Program-made: the position numbers and the translations under genes
Shown: positions 1-9,485 of the stretch, piece after piece
Layout: each line of letters starts with the position of its first letter
Position numbering within the stretch: the stretch's first letter is position 1
The notes under the pieces: model-generated
Seen by the model: only the letters and a program-made list of their open reading frames with translations
Told to the model about the DNA's origin: nothing
Database searches by the model: none
DNA from: Raphanus sativus
Lineage: Eukaryota; Streptophyta; Magnoliopsida; Brassicales; Brassicaceae
Reading direction: 5' to 3'
Assembly (NCBI RefSeq): GCF_000801105.2
Contig: NC_079519.1
Span: 14,367,547-14,431,546, forward strand
DNA: 64,000 nt

Positions 1-61
1 GCTCGTACTAGACGAACTCCGCCAGGCAGTTCGATCTCTTGTTCAAACCCTTCCAACTGAA

Positions 62-96
62 CTACGTCTGACTTGATCCTCGAAAGGGGTACGTAG
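62..96 (+). other. Two-stem RNA hairpin motif, copy 1
   Basis: The outer arms CTACGT (62-67) and ACGTAG (91-96) are perfectly complementary. Inside them CCTC (78-81), loop GAAA (82-85) and GGGG (86-89) form a 4-bp stem with one G-U pair. The same arrangement recurs at 24008-24043 and 45522-45558 in other Tat families. Its role is unknown; a structured element of the retrotransposon RNA is my inference. Confidence 0.55.
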
Positions 97-319
97 GCAG
101 CCTTCCTTAAGGTCCAGTCCCAAATCTCAATAAAACATTTCCGCATTTATTTGATCACTTGTCGTTGGTTGTCGCAGAGAATCCGGACCTTCAGGGAAAG
201 TAAGGTTTACTTAGCTTTCCTCCGTTTTACTTAATCAAAATCGACAGTGCGAATTTCGGTTCCCACAAAGCCTTGGTCGATCTACCCCTGGAACGGAAGG
301 AGGGCTGAATAGGCATCTT

Positions 320-1413
320 CTATGACTGAGTCTTCTCAGAAGTACTGGCTCCAGACGAGACTTCGAATACCGAATCACCTTCAGAGACTGAATCATGAAA
401 AGAATTCATTAATCTCACAAAAACAGATTCAAATAATGAAAATTAGAAGTTATCAAGGGAAGGTTACCTTCTAAACCAGCAACCGTCACTGAATCAGGGA
501 AGGACGCCTTGTATCGTTCAGGGAATCTAGCTGACCCAACTCTCGAAGTGGTATAAGCTCCCCAAGTATTAGGGCTGTGCTGCAGCTTCCTGTGAAGAGC
601 TCTGGTGAGTTTACCGGACAACTTGATAGGGTCCTCAACTTCTGCAAAAGAATCAAAAGACAATTAACACATCACGAGAAGCAAAAATAAATATGCAAAC
701 ATATCCCTAAAGTCCTAACCAGAAATGTCAGACCAAGAGGTCCTGAGGTCTCGGCCTACAGGAACCGTCGAGGGATCAATCTTGACATAAAAGTACTTCT
801 TCTGCCAGTCATCATCACTGGCCGTAAACTTAAAGATGCCTAGCCCTGGACGACAGGGGAGGTGGTAGGTACCGCTTCCGCCATCCTTGGAAGTACTCTC
901 CTTTATCGAGAAGAGACTCATTAGCTCAGTCAACCCCACGATAACTCCTTCCTCTTTGGCCCTAGTGATGAACCCGTTTATCACTCGGATAACCGATGGA
1001 CAAAGTTGAGAATGGGCCAGTTGGTAATGATCTAGGAGATCTAGCAAGAGGGTGGGGAGAGGGAATCTAAGATGACACTTAGAAATATATTTCTCATGAA
1101 CACAGAACCAACCCTCCGGAACGGTTTCGGGGGTTTCATCTTCAGTACAAGCTCTAGCTAGGTCGCTCTTGCCGTGAGATTGAACAGCAAGATTGACAAC
1201 GTCTTGACTCTTCAAGAGCGAGGGAAAGTGAGGTCCAGAGGAGGCGCTCTTGCCACCTTTCTTCTTCATCCTCTTGACTCTTGCTCCGATCGAGTCTTTA
1301 ACTTTCTTCTTCTTGGCCTCTGTCATCTTTTCACCGGCTTCCCGCTTGACCTTCATAATGCGGGCACCGGAAGCTGAGATTTGAGCCTCGCCGGAACCTT
1401 CTTTTTGACTCAT
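320..1413 (-). CDS. Antisense three-exon gene in Tat-B 3' region (gypsy-type putative transposase-like)
   Basis: Inferred structure on the minus strand: exon 1 1413-720, exon 2 641-468, exon 3 387-320. The exons total 936 nt (694+174+68), that is 311 codons plus TAG, with no internal stop. Both introns (719-642, 78 nt; 467-388, 80 nt) are GT-AG, T-rich, end in TTTTGCAG or GATTCAG, and interrupt codons in phase 1. The protein has a Lys-rich N-terminus (about residues 1-60), then a globular part ending in a W-x4-YFYVKI block near residue 215. This resembles the plant 'putative gypsy-type transposon' domain family (Pfam Transposase_28). Extra antisense ORFs between pol and the 3' LTR are known in Tat-lineage elements. 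Its function is unknown. The start is the first ATG of the open frame. Confidence 0.6.
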
Positions 1414-1626
1414 GATAGTAAAAGGAAAGGAAAATAGGAAGCAAAAGAGGGGAATCGGACTAAGATGAAATCTCAGAGAGAGGTTAAGAACGAAGAACTA
1501 GTTCGATCAAGAAGCGGATAAAAAAAAATAACAAAACGCAGTAAAATAAAGGAAATAGGAGAATTACCTTGGAAACCGTCGAGAGGCATGGAGGAAGTGG
1601 AGAGACAAGCAGTTAATTCTCTCAGC

Positions 1627-1632
1627 TTTATA
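1627..1632 (-). promoter_or_regulatory. Candidate TATA box of the antisense gene
   Basis: TATAAA on the minus strand lies about 214 nt upstream of the ATG at 1413. The region 1414-1846 shows no other gene. This is a motif match only. Confidence 0.25.
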
Positions 1633-1846
1633 TCCCATCACGTCTCGAAAATCGGAAACCACATTTCAAACTCTCTTTAACCTGAGTCGTCGATTTAATT
1701 AAAGAAAAACTACAGCCGTCCGATCGAGCGAGAATATATATGGTTGAGATAGCCAGTAATCATTATCTCAACCATAAGATCTAAGTTGGACGACTAGGTC
1801 TAGCTCCCGAGAATAACAAAGTCTAATCTCGAAAGCTGGGGTCAAC

Positions 1847-2383
1847 TGTTGGGCCCAAATATGGCCCGTTAGCTGACGATAGAACCAAAACGAGCATTGG
1901 GTTGAAGATAAAGCCCAACGCTTATCGGCGACCTGAGCTAAGGATCAATACGGAGCCAGAGGCTGGAAGCTAAGGACTTTTACCAAAGAGGTCACGGTGA
2001 AGAGGAAGCTCACATCATAACAGAAGGAGCGCAGGACCCGGTCAAAGGGAAGCTGTTGCGGATTCCTCAATAAACGGAGAAGATCTCGGGAACCAGTTGG
2101 TGACGATCAAGCGGGACCTGAGGCTATTTAAAGAGAAAGTGAATCAAGAAAGAAGAGCCATTGAACCCTTATTCGATACAATATTTTCACTATCTTTATA
2201 ACATTCTCATTATCTTTGTAATCATCAGAGAACATTCCTTGTAACCATTCTTTACCAAAATCATCAATAAAATCATCATTCATTCTATAAGTTCTTACGG
2301 GATTCAGCCCACGTTATCTTTCCCTAACCTTTTCCTAAATCTTAACCTGACCTAAAATCAGGAGGTGAGTTTAATCCCTCACA
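1847..2383 (+). repeat. LTR of Tat-B (537 bp)
   Basis: It starts TGTTGGGCCC and ends CCCTCACA. It aligns along its length with the 545-bp LTR at 35901-36445, sharing blocks such as GGACCCGGTCAAAGGGAAGC and TTACGGGATTCAGCCC, but with many substitutions, so the two are separate insertions of one family. TATTTAAAG near 2125 is a weak TATA candidate. Confidence 0.8.
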
Positions 2384-2464
2384 ACCACTACCGATATGTT
2401 ATTGAGAAACCGCACTCTGCCACCCGGAGGTATGGGCCACTCTCGTGAATCTCAATGCTGCGCT

Positions 2465-2665
2465 CTACCTTTCTGTAGAAAAGGTTACGCCCAGACTTAC
2501 TGTGGTCTGGCGTGGGCCTGCCCCGCGGCGCGATTTCACACCAGACACAACACTTTCCACGTCTGGATAAGTATTAAATTTTGGTGCTAACCGGTATTTT
2601 AGCATATTTGCTCCCTGCATATCAGCCGTCACCATCTGATTATAGTACTTTGCAGTGTACGTCAT
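2465..2665 (-). other. Conserved segment of the Tat-A 3' untranslated region, holding a 66-codon open frame
   Basis: The block matches 52115-52315 in Tat-D, and more loosely 25501-25700 and 29283-29480. It keeps an open frame of 66 codons starting ATGACGTACACTGC in both Tat-A and Tat-D. By eye the two differ at about 10 nonsynonymous and 3 synonymous codons, so protein-level selection is not supported. A stem with a 1-nt bulge (CACGCC/GGGCGT region) suggests RNA structure. The rest of 2384-3073 is non-coding 3' region. Confidence 0.4.
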
Positions 2666-3073
2666 GCCCCCTGCGTGTATTTAGCACGTAGCGTCTTTAA
2701 CACAGGGTTTGGGTAGCACTAGTACGGTGGTCCCCACGTAACTATTGGACTTATAGCCTTTACGCAGGGTCCGAGGTGCAGACAATGTAATAGGGTTGAT
2801 CAGACCCGTTCCTTATATGTTGTACACCCATGTGAGTAGTCTCACTAGTGTATATAGGGTTTGCTGAGGTATAAGATCCCTTAAGACCTGACCTAGCTAG
2901 TATGCCCCTTTAAGTACATTGGAGTTCCTATAACCCCTTTAGCCGTAACTAATAATGTATTTTATAAGCTTAGTCCGGAGACGTTATCGCATATATAAGA
3001 GTAGGAAGCCAGTGTACTTAAATATATCATAATAATAGTAGTAGTATATAAAGCTTGATCCGGGGATCTTACT

Positions 3074-4400
3074 CTAGAAGTGATAGGATTTGAGGTGTAA
3101 GGCGTTCCAGCAGTTGGGTTGGACCTTGCCGTCGCTGTCTTCCAGCTTATAGGCTCCTGTCCCTTCACCTCTATTACCTTATAGGGACCTTCCCGTCTAA
3201 GAGCGAGTTTTCCGGCTGATTTATCCCTTGTGTGGTCACAGACTCGCCTTAGGACCCAGTCCCCTTTCTGGAAGGTTCTGGATCTGACCTTTTTGTTGTA
3301 GCTCTTGGCGAATTTCAACTGGTAGGATGATTTCTAAGGCGGGCCGCCTCCCTCTTTTCGTCGAGTAGGTCTAGACTCAGGGACATTAGCTCGCCATTCT
3401 CCTCCTAGGAAATGAATTCAGAGACCGTGGTCCTTACGTGCACCTCTGTGGGTATCAACGCATCAGCACCATAAACAAGGGAGAAGGGAGTTTCCTGGGT
3501 AGCCGTCTTCGGGGTTGTCCAATAGGCCAGAGTACCCCGTGTAGCTCTTCTGCCCATCGCCCATGGGCGTCTTCTAGGCGCTTCTTGAGCATGTTCACCA
3601 CTGTCTTGTTAGTGGATTCGGCTTGGCCGTTAGATTGAGGGTGTCGTGGTGCTGAGTAGGAGAGCTTGATTTTCCAGTCATTGCAGAACTTTCGGAAGTT
3701 ATAGCTTGTGAACTGGGGTCCGTTGTCTGTGACAATCTCATGGGGAGTTCCGAAGCGTGTGATCACGTTAGTCCATAGGATTTCCTGATTTTGAGATCCG
3801 TTATCTTGGCTAGTGCTTCAGCTTCCACCCATTTGGTGAAATAGTCTGTCACGACTAGAAGAAAAATCTTTTGCTCCGGTGCCATAGGGAACTTTCCTAC
3901 GATGTCCATGCCCCATTTTCGGAAGGGCCAAGGAGAACTTAAGGATTTGAGGTTCTCTGGTGGAAGGTTGGAGATTGGCGTGTGCTTCTGGCATTGGCTA
4001 CATAGCTTGGCTTGTTTGAGGGAGTCCCTCGCCATGGTTGGCTAATAGTATCCTGCCTTCTAGCTCTGAGAACCAGGCTCCGACCACTAGAATGGGAACC
4101 ACATTCTCCTTCGTGAAGCACTTCTAGTGTCCTGGTGGCTTCTCAAGGGGTAAGACATCGTAGGTAGGATCCTGAGAAGGATCTTCGGTACAATTTCCCT
4201 TCAGAAAAGCAATATCTTGCAGCTTGACGCCTTATCTTCTGACTTTCGTCTCGATCTTCGGGTAAGGTGTCGTACCTTAGATAGTTGATGATGGGTGTCA
4301 TCCAGGTCTCTCCTTCGTCTATTACGGATACTTCTTCAGGTTCCGTCTCCTTTTCGGTCGCGGGCCATTGGAGTACCAGTCGTACCATTTGTGGTTTCTA
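3074..4400 (-). pseudogene. Integrase remnant of Tat-A
   Basis: Fragments in several frames carry the integrase signature: CSQCQK (zinc-binding end), WGMDIVG and VTDNGPQF (the two catalytic Asp) and PQSNGQAEST (catalytic Glu). Then comes the C-terminal FQKGDWVLRRV block, ending at a TAG at 3074-3076 that matches the end of Tat-D integrase. At least four frame changes split it (near 4395, 4143, 3770 and 3510). The upstream part (EGETWMTPII...YCFSEGKLYRRS) is the linker seen in Tat elements before the HHCC domain. It cannot make an active integrase. Confidence 0.85.
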
Positions 4401-4839
4401 GGACGGACCCTAGGTTAGCTAGAGCATCGGCCTGGGAGTTATGCTCCCTAGGGATCTGGGTGAGCTTACAATGTCGGTACCTGTCGAGTAGTCGCTTAGC
4501 CACGGATAGGTATCTGATCATGTTCGGATCTTTCGCTTGATAGTCTCCTTGGACTTGGCTTATGATCAGTTGTGAGTCGCTGAAGACCTGGATATCTTCC
4601 ACCCCCATCTGTTTGGCGAGTGTCAACCCTGCTATTAGGGCTTCATACTCGGCTTCGTTGTTCATTGCTTTGAAGTTGCAACGTACGGCCCTTGAGGCTG
4701 ATTCCCCTGTGGGGGAAGTTAGGACCACTCCCACGCCTGCACCCCTTACGTTACTAGACCCATAAACGTACAGTGTCCATTCGCCTTTCTCCCCTTCGCT
4801 ATCACGAAGCTTTACCTCTTGTTCCAGGGCCGGAAGCAT
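4336..4839 (-). pseudogene. Second (archaeal-type) RNase H of Tat-A, first catalytic Asp lost
   Basis: The domain has NNEAEYEALIAGL, FSDSQLIISQ and HNSQADALANLGS, the pattern of the extra RNase H typical of the Tat lineage. The first motif reads YVYGSS where Tat-D has YVDGSS (49999-50010) and Tat-F has YVDGAS, so a catalytic aspartate has become tyrosine. A frameshift near 4395 separates it from the integrase linker. In intact elements this domain lies between the retroviral-type RNase H and integrase. Confidence 0.8.
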
Positions 4840-6350
4840 GCATGAGAGAATTCAGCTACGAAATCTGCCAGGACTTGCGATTTGATGGCTGTTGCAGGCT
4901 GGAAGATCACGTCGTATTCCCCCAGATCTATAGCCCATTTTGCTAGTCGTCCAGACACTTCTGGCTTATGCAGAACTGCTTTGATGGGGAAGGAGGTAAC
5001 CACCACGATTTGATGAGCCTGGAAGTAGGGGCGTAGCTTTCGAGCAGCGTTAACTAAAGCAAGGGCCAGCTTCTCGAGGTGACTATAGCGGGTCTCCGCG
5101 TTTAGTAAAGATCTGCTCACGTAGTATATAGGATGTTGTTTTCTTCCTTTTTCCCTTACTAGGACCGCACTGACCGCGTGTTCCGATACCGCCAAATAGA
5201 GCAACATGACCTCACCTTCCAAGGGTTTTGAGAGGAGAGGTGGAGTAGTGAGATAGGCCTTGAGATCGGATAGGGCTTGCTCATATTTCTCGGTCCATTA
5301 GAAGTCCTTAGGGTCCTTCAAGGTTTCGAAGAAGCCATGCGACTTGTCCGATAGCCTTGAGATGAACCTGCTCAAAGCAGCCATCCTTCCTGTCAGCCTT
5401 TGCACCTCCTTGATGTAGCGAGGTGAAGGTATCACATGGATCGCTCTCACCTGCTCTGGGTTTGCTTCAATGCCCCTGTGGGTGACTATGTACCCTAGGA
5501 ACTTTCCAGAACTTACTCCGAACTAGCACTTTGAAGGGTTTAGCTTCATGTTGTACCTCCTGAGAGTGGTGAAGGCTTGTTGAAGGTGTGAGATGTGGTC
5601 GTCGGCATCTAGGGACTTTACCAACATGTCATCAATGTAGACTTCCATGGTCTTCCCTATCTGATCGGCGAACATCATGTTGACAAGCCTTTGGTAGGTC
5701 GAGCCGGCGTTCTTCAATCCGAAAGGCATAACCTTGTAACAATAGATACCCCTTGAGGTCATGAATGAGGTCTTCTCTTGATCGTCAGGGTGCATTAAGA
5801 TCTGGTAATATCCAGAGAACGCATCCATGAAACTCATCAGCTTGTGACCAGCCGTTGCGTCGACCAGCTTGTCGATGTGAGGCAGAGGGAAAGGATCTTT
5901 AGGACAGGACTTATTAAGGTCCGTGAAATCGATACATACTCTCCACTTCCCATTCTTCTTCCTGACGACCACCACGTTGGCTAGCCATTCCGGGTATTGC
6001 ACTTCTCGTATGAATCCAGCATCTAGTAGGTTCTTGACCTCTTCGTTGATTATCTCGTCCCTTTCAGGAGCAAATTTTCTCCTCTTCTGTCTGACAGGAG
6101 GATGCATTGGTTCCACCTTGAGTTGATGCATGATAACATCGGGATCAATTCCAGGCATGTCTTCGTGAGACCAGACAACGCAATCGGAGTTGGATCTTAA
6201 GAAATCGACCAGTCTCCTTCTCAAGCCTTCCGGAAGCTTAGAGCCTATCTTTAATTTTCGGCCCGAGTTCCCTTCCGTGAGCGGGACCTCATACATTTCT
6301 TCCACTTTCGTCTCTTCGGTATGTGGGGCCGGAAGCTTCTTCTGTAATTT
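4812..6350 (-). pseudogene. Reverse transcriptase and RNase H remnant of Tat-A
   Basis: The RT has VCIDFTDLNKSCPKDPFPLPHID, the SFMDAFSGY catalytic block, MPFGLKNAGSTYQRLV and the YIDD box at about residue 223 of the 5523-6305 open frame. A TAG at 5523-5525 follows LNPSKC; Tat-D has TCG there. A second stop, TAA at 5298-5300, replaces CAA in Tat-D, a C-to-T change. The retroviral-type RNase H follows (YLAVSEHAVSAVLVRE...ETRYSHLEKLALALV). The frame is continuous upstream to the UAG at 6351, so pol was expressed in frame with protease. Confidence 0.88.
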
Positions 6351-6353
6351 CTA
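6351..6353 (-). promoter_or_regulatory. Putative readthrough stop between protease and pol in Tat-A
   Basis: The codons read TTA-UAG-AAA-UUA-CAG. The protease frame before the UAG and the pol frame after it are the same frame: the codon at 6353 and the RT codon at 6305 are 48 nt apart. The Tat-F site has the full CAA-UAG-CAA-UUA-CAG context; here one base of the downstream CAA has changed to AAA. Leaky translation is inferred. Confidence 0.5.
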
Positions 6354-7060
6354 TAAGACCTGAGTCTTTCCCCTAAGGGTAGTCTGATAGCAAGACCTCG
6401 CATTCTCTTGATCCCCCTTGACCGCTCTAATGCCCCAAGGGGTCGGGAACTTGACCAGCTGGTGCAAAGTTGAAGGTACGCTCCCATGTCGTGGATCCAA
6501 GGCCTTCCCAATATCCCGTTGTATGATGAAGGGCAGTCGACGACCAGGAACTTCCTGGCTTGGTTTACCCCTTCGGCATACACGGGAAGAAGGACCTCTC
6601 CTAAGGTTTGTTAGACTTCTCCACTGAAGCCTACGAGGGAAGTTGCCTTTCTGGTTAGAGCTGTAGGTTCCAAACCCAGGTCGGCGAAGGCCGAATGGAA
6701 GATTATGTTACTGGAGCTCCCATTATCTACTAGTATTCGCTTGACCAAGCAGTTTGCTATCGTAAGTGAAATGACGAGAGCGTCATGATGAGGGGTGAGG
6801 ACCTTCTCCTGCTCCCTTGCAGTGAAACTGATCTCATCTGTTCCAAGGAGTAGGCGCTTGGGACCCTCGGTCTCTTGGCCGTTCCTGGCACTTCTCTTGG
6901 CTGCGGCACTGCTTATTCCACTTTCCTCTGATCCGCCTGTGATGACGTGGATCACCCGGTCTAGCTGTGGTGGCAATGCTGAAGCTGCCTCGATAGGGAT
7001 ACCGGGACCTTCTTTATTTAGAAGGTTCTTGGCTTTATCCGAGTGGAACTCCCGTAGGTA
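6354..7060 (-). pseudogene. Aspartic protease remnant of Tat-A
   Basis: The active-site segment [13 protein letters not shown] lies in the 6611-7114 open frame, followed by LVGFSGEV and, past a stop at 6611-6613, [28 protein letters not shown] instead of DTGSS is common in Tat-lineage proteases and Tat-D has it too. A 1-bp deletion after HDMG (near 6490, relative to 48320 in Tat-D) breaks the frame. The protease would cut the gag-pol precursor. Confidence 0.82.
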
Positions 7061-8546
7061 GCCTTTCTTGAGGAGCTCGGCGACTTCCAACTTTAGGGCT
7101 ATGCAATCCTCCATAGTATGACCATGGTCACTATGGAACTCGCACCATCGCTTGGGGTTTCGATTAGCCTCGCGGCCTTCATCTTAGGAGGCCACTTGAC
7201 TTGAGGACCTATTTGTCGTAAGACACCGATCAGCTCCGGTTTGGATATCGCAAGATGGGAGATGTCAGGCCAAGTAGACACCATCATCCCTTCAGATCTA
7301 GGCAAAGGTCGATGCTGATACCTGCCCCTATTCGGGTTACTAGTCTCCCTAGCGGACTTAGAGTGAGAAGGCTCATCGCGGTAACTCCTTGTAGGCTTTG
7401 ATGACTTCTGATCATACTTCGGACCGGCTTTAGCCCTACTAGCAACGTCTTCTTCCTATCTTACTTGAGCCCAAGCACGAGACAGCACGTCTTCCATAAT
7501 CCTGCACTTGTAACTGATCAGCTTCTTGTAAAGATCTCCCTCTGGAAGTAGACCCCTCTTGAAGGCTGAGATAACCGTATCGGCGTTGCACTCAGGGATA
7601 GCTACCTTCGCTTGGTTGAAGCGAGCTATGTAAGAACGAAGGGGCTCATTCCTATGCTGGAGGATCATAGAGATCACCGAGTTCTTCTCTAGGTCACGTC
7701 TGCTAGCGAACTGCTTTACGAACTTATCGCTAAGGGTTGCAAAGGATTTGATGGATTTGGTTGGCAGGTTGATATACCACTGAAGAGCAGGGCCGGTCAA
7801 AGTCGATCTGAATCGTTTGCACATGGTAGCTTCCCGTGCATCCCGAGGGATTGCAACTGCTAGCATGCATTGCTTGTACTGAGCAATATGATTGTCGGGA
7901 TCCCCAGTACCTTCGTACATCTTTATGCTTGGGAAAGAGAACTTTCGCGGCATCTCAACCGAAGCAATCTCTTCCACGAAAGGTGTATCGGAGTAGGACC
8001 CATGATTGCTTCTTCAAATAGGAGGAGCTGCCCCCGGGAGCCTTTCTACCATAGATTGAATGGTACCGAACCTTTCGGAGACCACTCTTTCTAAGTAGGC
8101 TGCTAGGGCCGGATCTGAGATCCCAGGATCATCGGGTGAGTACTCTTCGTCCTCCGTACCGGAGTCGCTATCTGCTTGTACTCGGGTTGACGAGGTGCCT
8201 CTTCGCTGTCGCACGGAGTGTAGAGTGAGGCCATGGGTCGTACCCTAGTCCGAAAGCTCTTTCGCTTGTTGCTAGCTTCGCCGAGGGTATGGTTCTCTTG
8301 TCAGAGGACAAGATTCTCCGCCTCTATGGCGTCTAGTTTCTCGGCGCTTTGCTGTAGTTGCTTGGAGTGTTCTCCAAGTTGGTCTTTTAGGGTTTGAACT
8401 CCAAGGAGAAGTTCGGGACCTCCGGGTGTTGTTTCCCGAGCTTTGTGAAGATCGGTAACCTGACTCTGAAGAGATTCAAGCTCGTTGAGGAGCTCGATCT
8501 CTCTTGGAGTCATCTCCGTCTGGTTAGTGTCGTCCTCTAATGCCAT
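7061..8546 (-). pseudogene. Gag remnant of Tat-A
   Basis: It starts at ATG 8546, 25 nt from the primer-binding site. The capsid-like core (7456-7977) has GTGDPDNHIAQYKQCM, FRSTLTGPALQWY and the RSYIARFNQAK segment of the retrotransposon gag family. It ends with a CCHC-like knuckle (WCEFHSDHGHTMEDC). Breaks: frame changes near 8300 and 8000, a TAG at 7456-7458 where Tat-D has TGG (a G-to-A change), and a 1-bp deletion near 7160. Confidence 0.82.
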
Positions 8547-8570
8547 CGTCACGTAGTTGGATCACTCCCC

Positions 8571-8584
8571 TCCTTCTAGCGCCA
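8571..8584 (-). other. Primer-binding site of Tat-A
   Basis: On the minus strand TGGCGCTAGAAGGA lies 3 nt from the LTR end. Tat-D has the homologous site at 47341. The TGGCGC start fits the 3' CCA end of a tRNA; I cannot assign the tRNA from memory with certainty. Confidence 0.6.
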
Positions 8585-8587
8585 AAC

Positions 8588-9029
8588 TGTTAGGGTATTT
8601 TTGTGTAGGATCGTTTAAGTACTACAGAACACTAGAGGATTCGTTTGTAAGAGTTGTAAATCGAGAACAAAGAGATGTCATTGAGTTATTGATCGGGACT
8701 ACAACGTTTGATGGTGTATGAACCCTAGTTCTAGTCGCCTAAACTCTAATCTCTAAGTCTCGAATTGTCGATCCCTTATTCTAGGGTTTGGGCTCCCTTT
8801 TTATAGTTGTAGATGTCGGCTCCAAGTTATAGAACTCTTTCATAATCGGAAAAATGGAAGTTTTCCCTTAGGTAGAAAACTTCTATTTTTGCTCCAAGGA
8901 GTCGGTCCGATCTAGAGGTCGGACCAAAGGCAGGGGTCGGTTCCTGGTTTCTTCTTGAGCAAGGGCCTGGAAGTCGAGGACCTATCCGGAAGCTGGAGAA
9001 AACTTATGTCTGGATATTTTTCCCCAACA
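8588..9029 (-). repeat. 5' LTR of Tat-A (442 bp)
   Basis: On the minus strand it runs from TGTTGGGGAAAAAT to ATACCCTAACA. It aligns with the Tat-D LTR (46808-47337) but is shorter. TATAAAAA at 8798-8805 (minus) is the likely promoter TATA box, matching TATAAAAAG at 47032 in Tat-D. Confidence 0.85.
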
Positions 9030-9485
9030 GTTCCTAAGAAGGGTGGGATCACTGTGATAACAAATGAAAAGAATGAATTGATCCCTACTAGAACAGTTAC
9101 TGGTCATCGCATGTGCATTGATTTTCGTAAGCTGAATGCTGCGACTCGCAAGGATCACTTCCCACTTCCTTTTATTGATCAAATGCTTGAGAGATTGGCT
9201 AACCACCCTTACTGTTGCTTTTTAGATGGTTATTCAGGTTTCTTTCAGAGATGAGATTGTTCTGGGACACAAGATATAAGAGAAAGGCATTGAGATGGAC
9301 AAGGCAAAGATCGAGGTCATGATGAGTCTGCAACCACCAACTTCAGTGAAGGGAATCATGAGTTTCTTGGGACACGCTGGTTTCTATATGATGTTCACCC
9401 AGGACTTCTCCAAGATCGCGAGACCACTCGAAGCTCAATTCACCTCTGCAAAGAAGCTCAGTTCACCTTTGACAGCGACTACCTA
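9030..9485 (+). pseudogene. Reverse transcriptase remnant of Athila-1
   Basis: The start reads VPKKGGITVI and GHRMCIDFRKLNAATRKDHFPLPFIDQ, then FLDGYSGFFQ at about 9245. The next residues correspond to a point about 100 residues further on in Athila-2 (IVLGHKI...GIEMDKAKIEVM), so an internal deletion removed the catalytic F/Y-x-DD segment. Several stops follow between 9254 and 9631. The first 75 nt of the open frame at 8955 are LTR sequence, not RT. Confidence 0.85.

Larger units (their letters stand above)
1..2383 (+). mobile_element. Tat-B: 3' end of a Tat/Ogre-like Ty3/gypsy element
   Basis: This is the downstream part of a plus-strand Tat element: a conserved RNA hairpin motif (62-96), an antisense gene (320-1413) and a terminal LTR (1847-2383). 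The LTR is clearly related to the 5' LTR of Tat-F at 35901, which is followed by a primer-binding site and gag, so the orientation is secure. Gag and pol of this copy lie beyond the left edge of the window. The right edge abuts the 3' region of Tat-A without a target-site duplication (TCAAC on the left, ACCAC on the right), so the junction is a rearrangement and not a simple insertion. Confidence 0.75.
2384..9029 (-). mobile_element. Tat-A: degenerate Tat/Ogre-like element, minus strand
   Basis: Reading leftward from 9029 the order is 5' LTR (8588-9029), primer-binding site, gag, protease, UAG, reverse transcriptase/RNase H, second RNase H, integrase and a 3' untranslated region that stops at 2384. 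The 3' LTR is missing: the copy is cut where Tat-B's LTR begins. It is the same family as Tat-D (46808 onward), to which it aligns throughout. The 5' LTR abuts Athila-1 reverse transcriptase at 9030, so Tat-A inserted into Athila-1; the other half of Athila-1 is no longer next to it. Confidence 0.85.

Noticed and set aside
1847..2383. Solo LTR inserted in Tat-A
   Set aside because: Flanking 5-mers do not match, and the left neighbour contains the hairpin motif and antisense gene expected just upstream of a 3' LTR.
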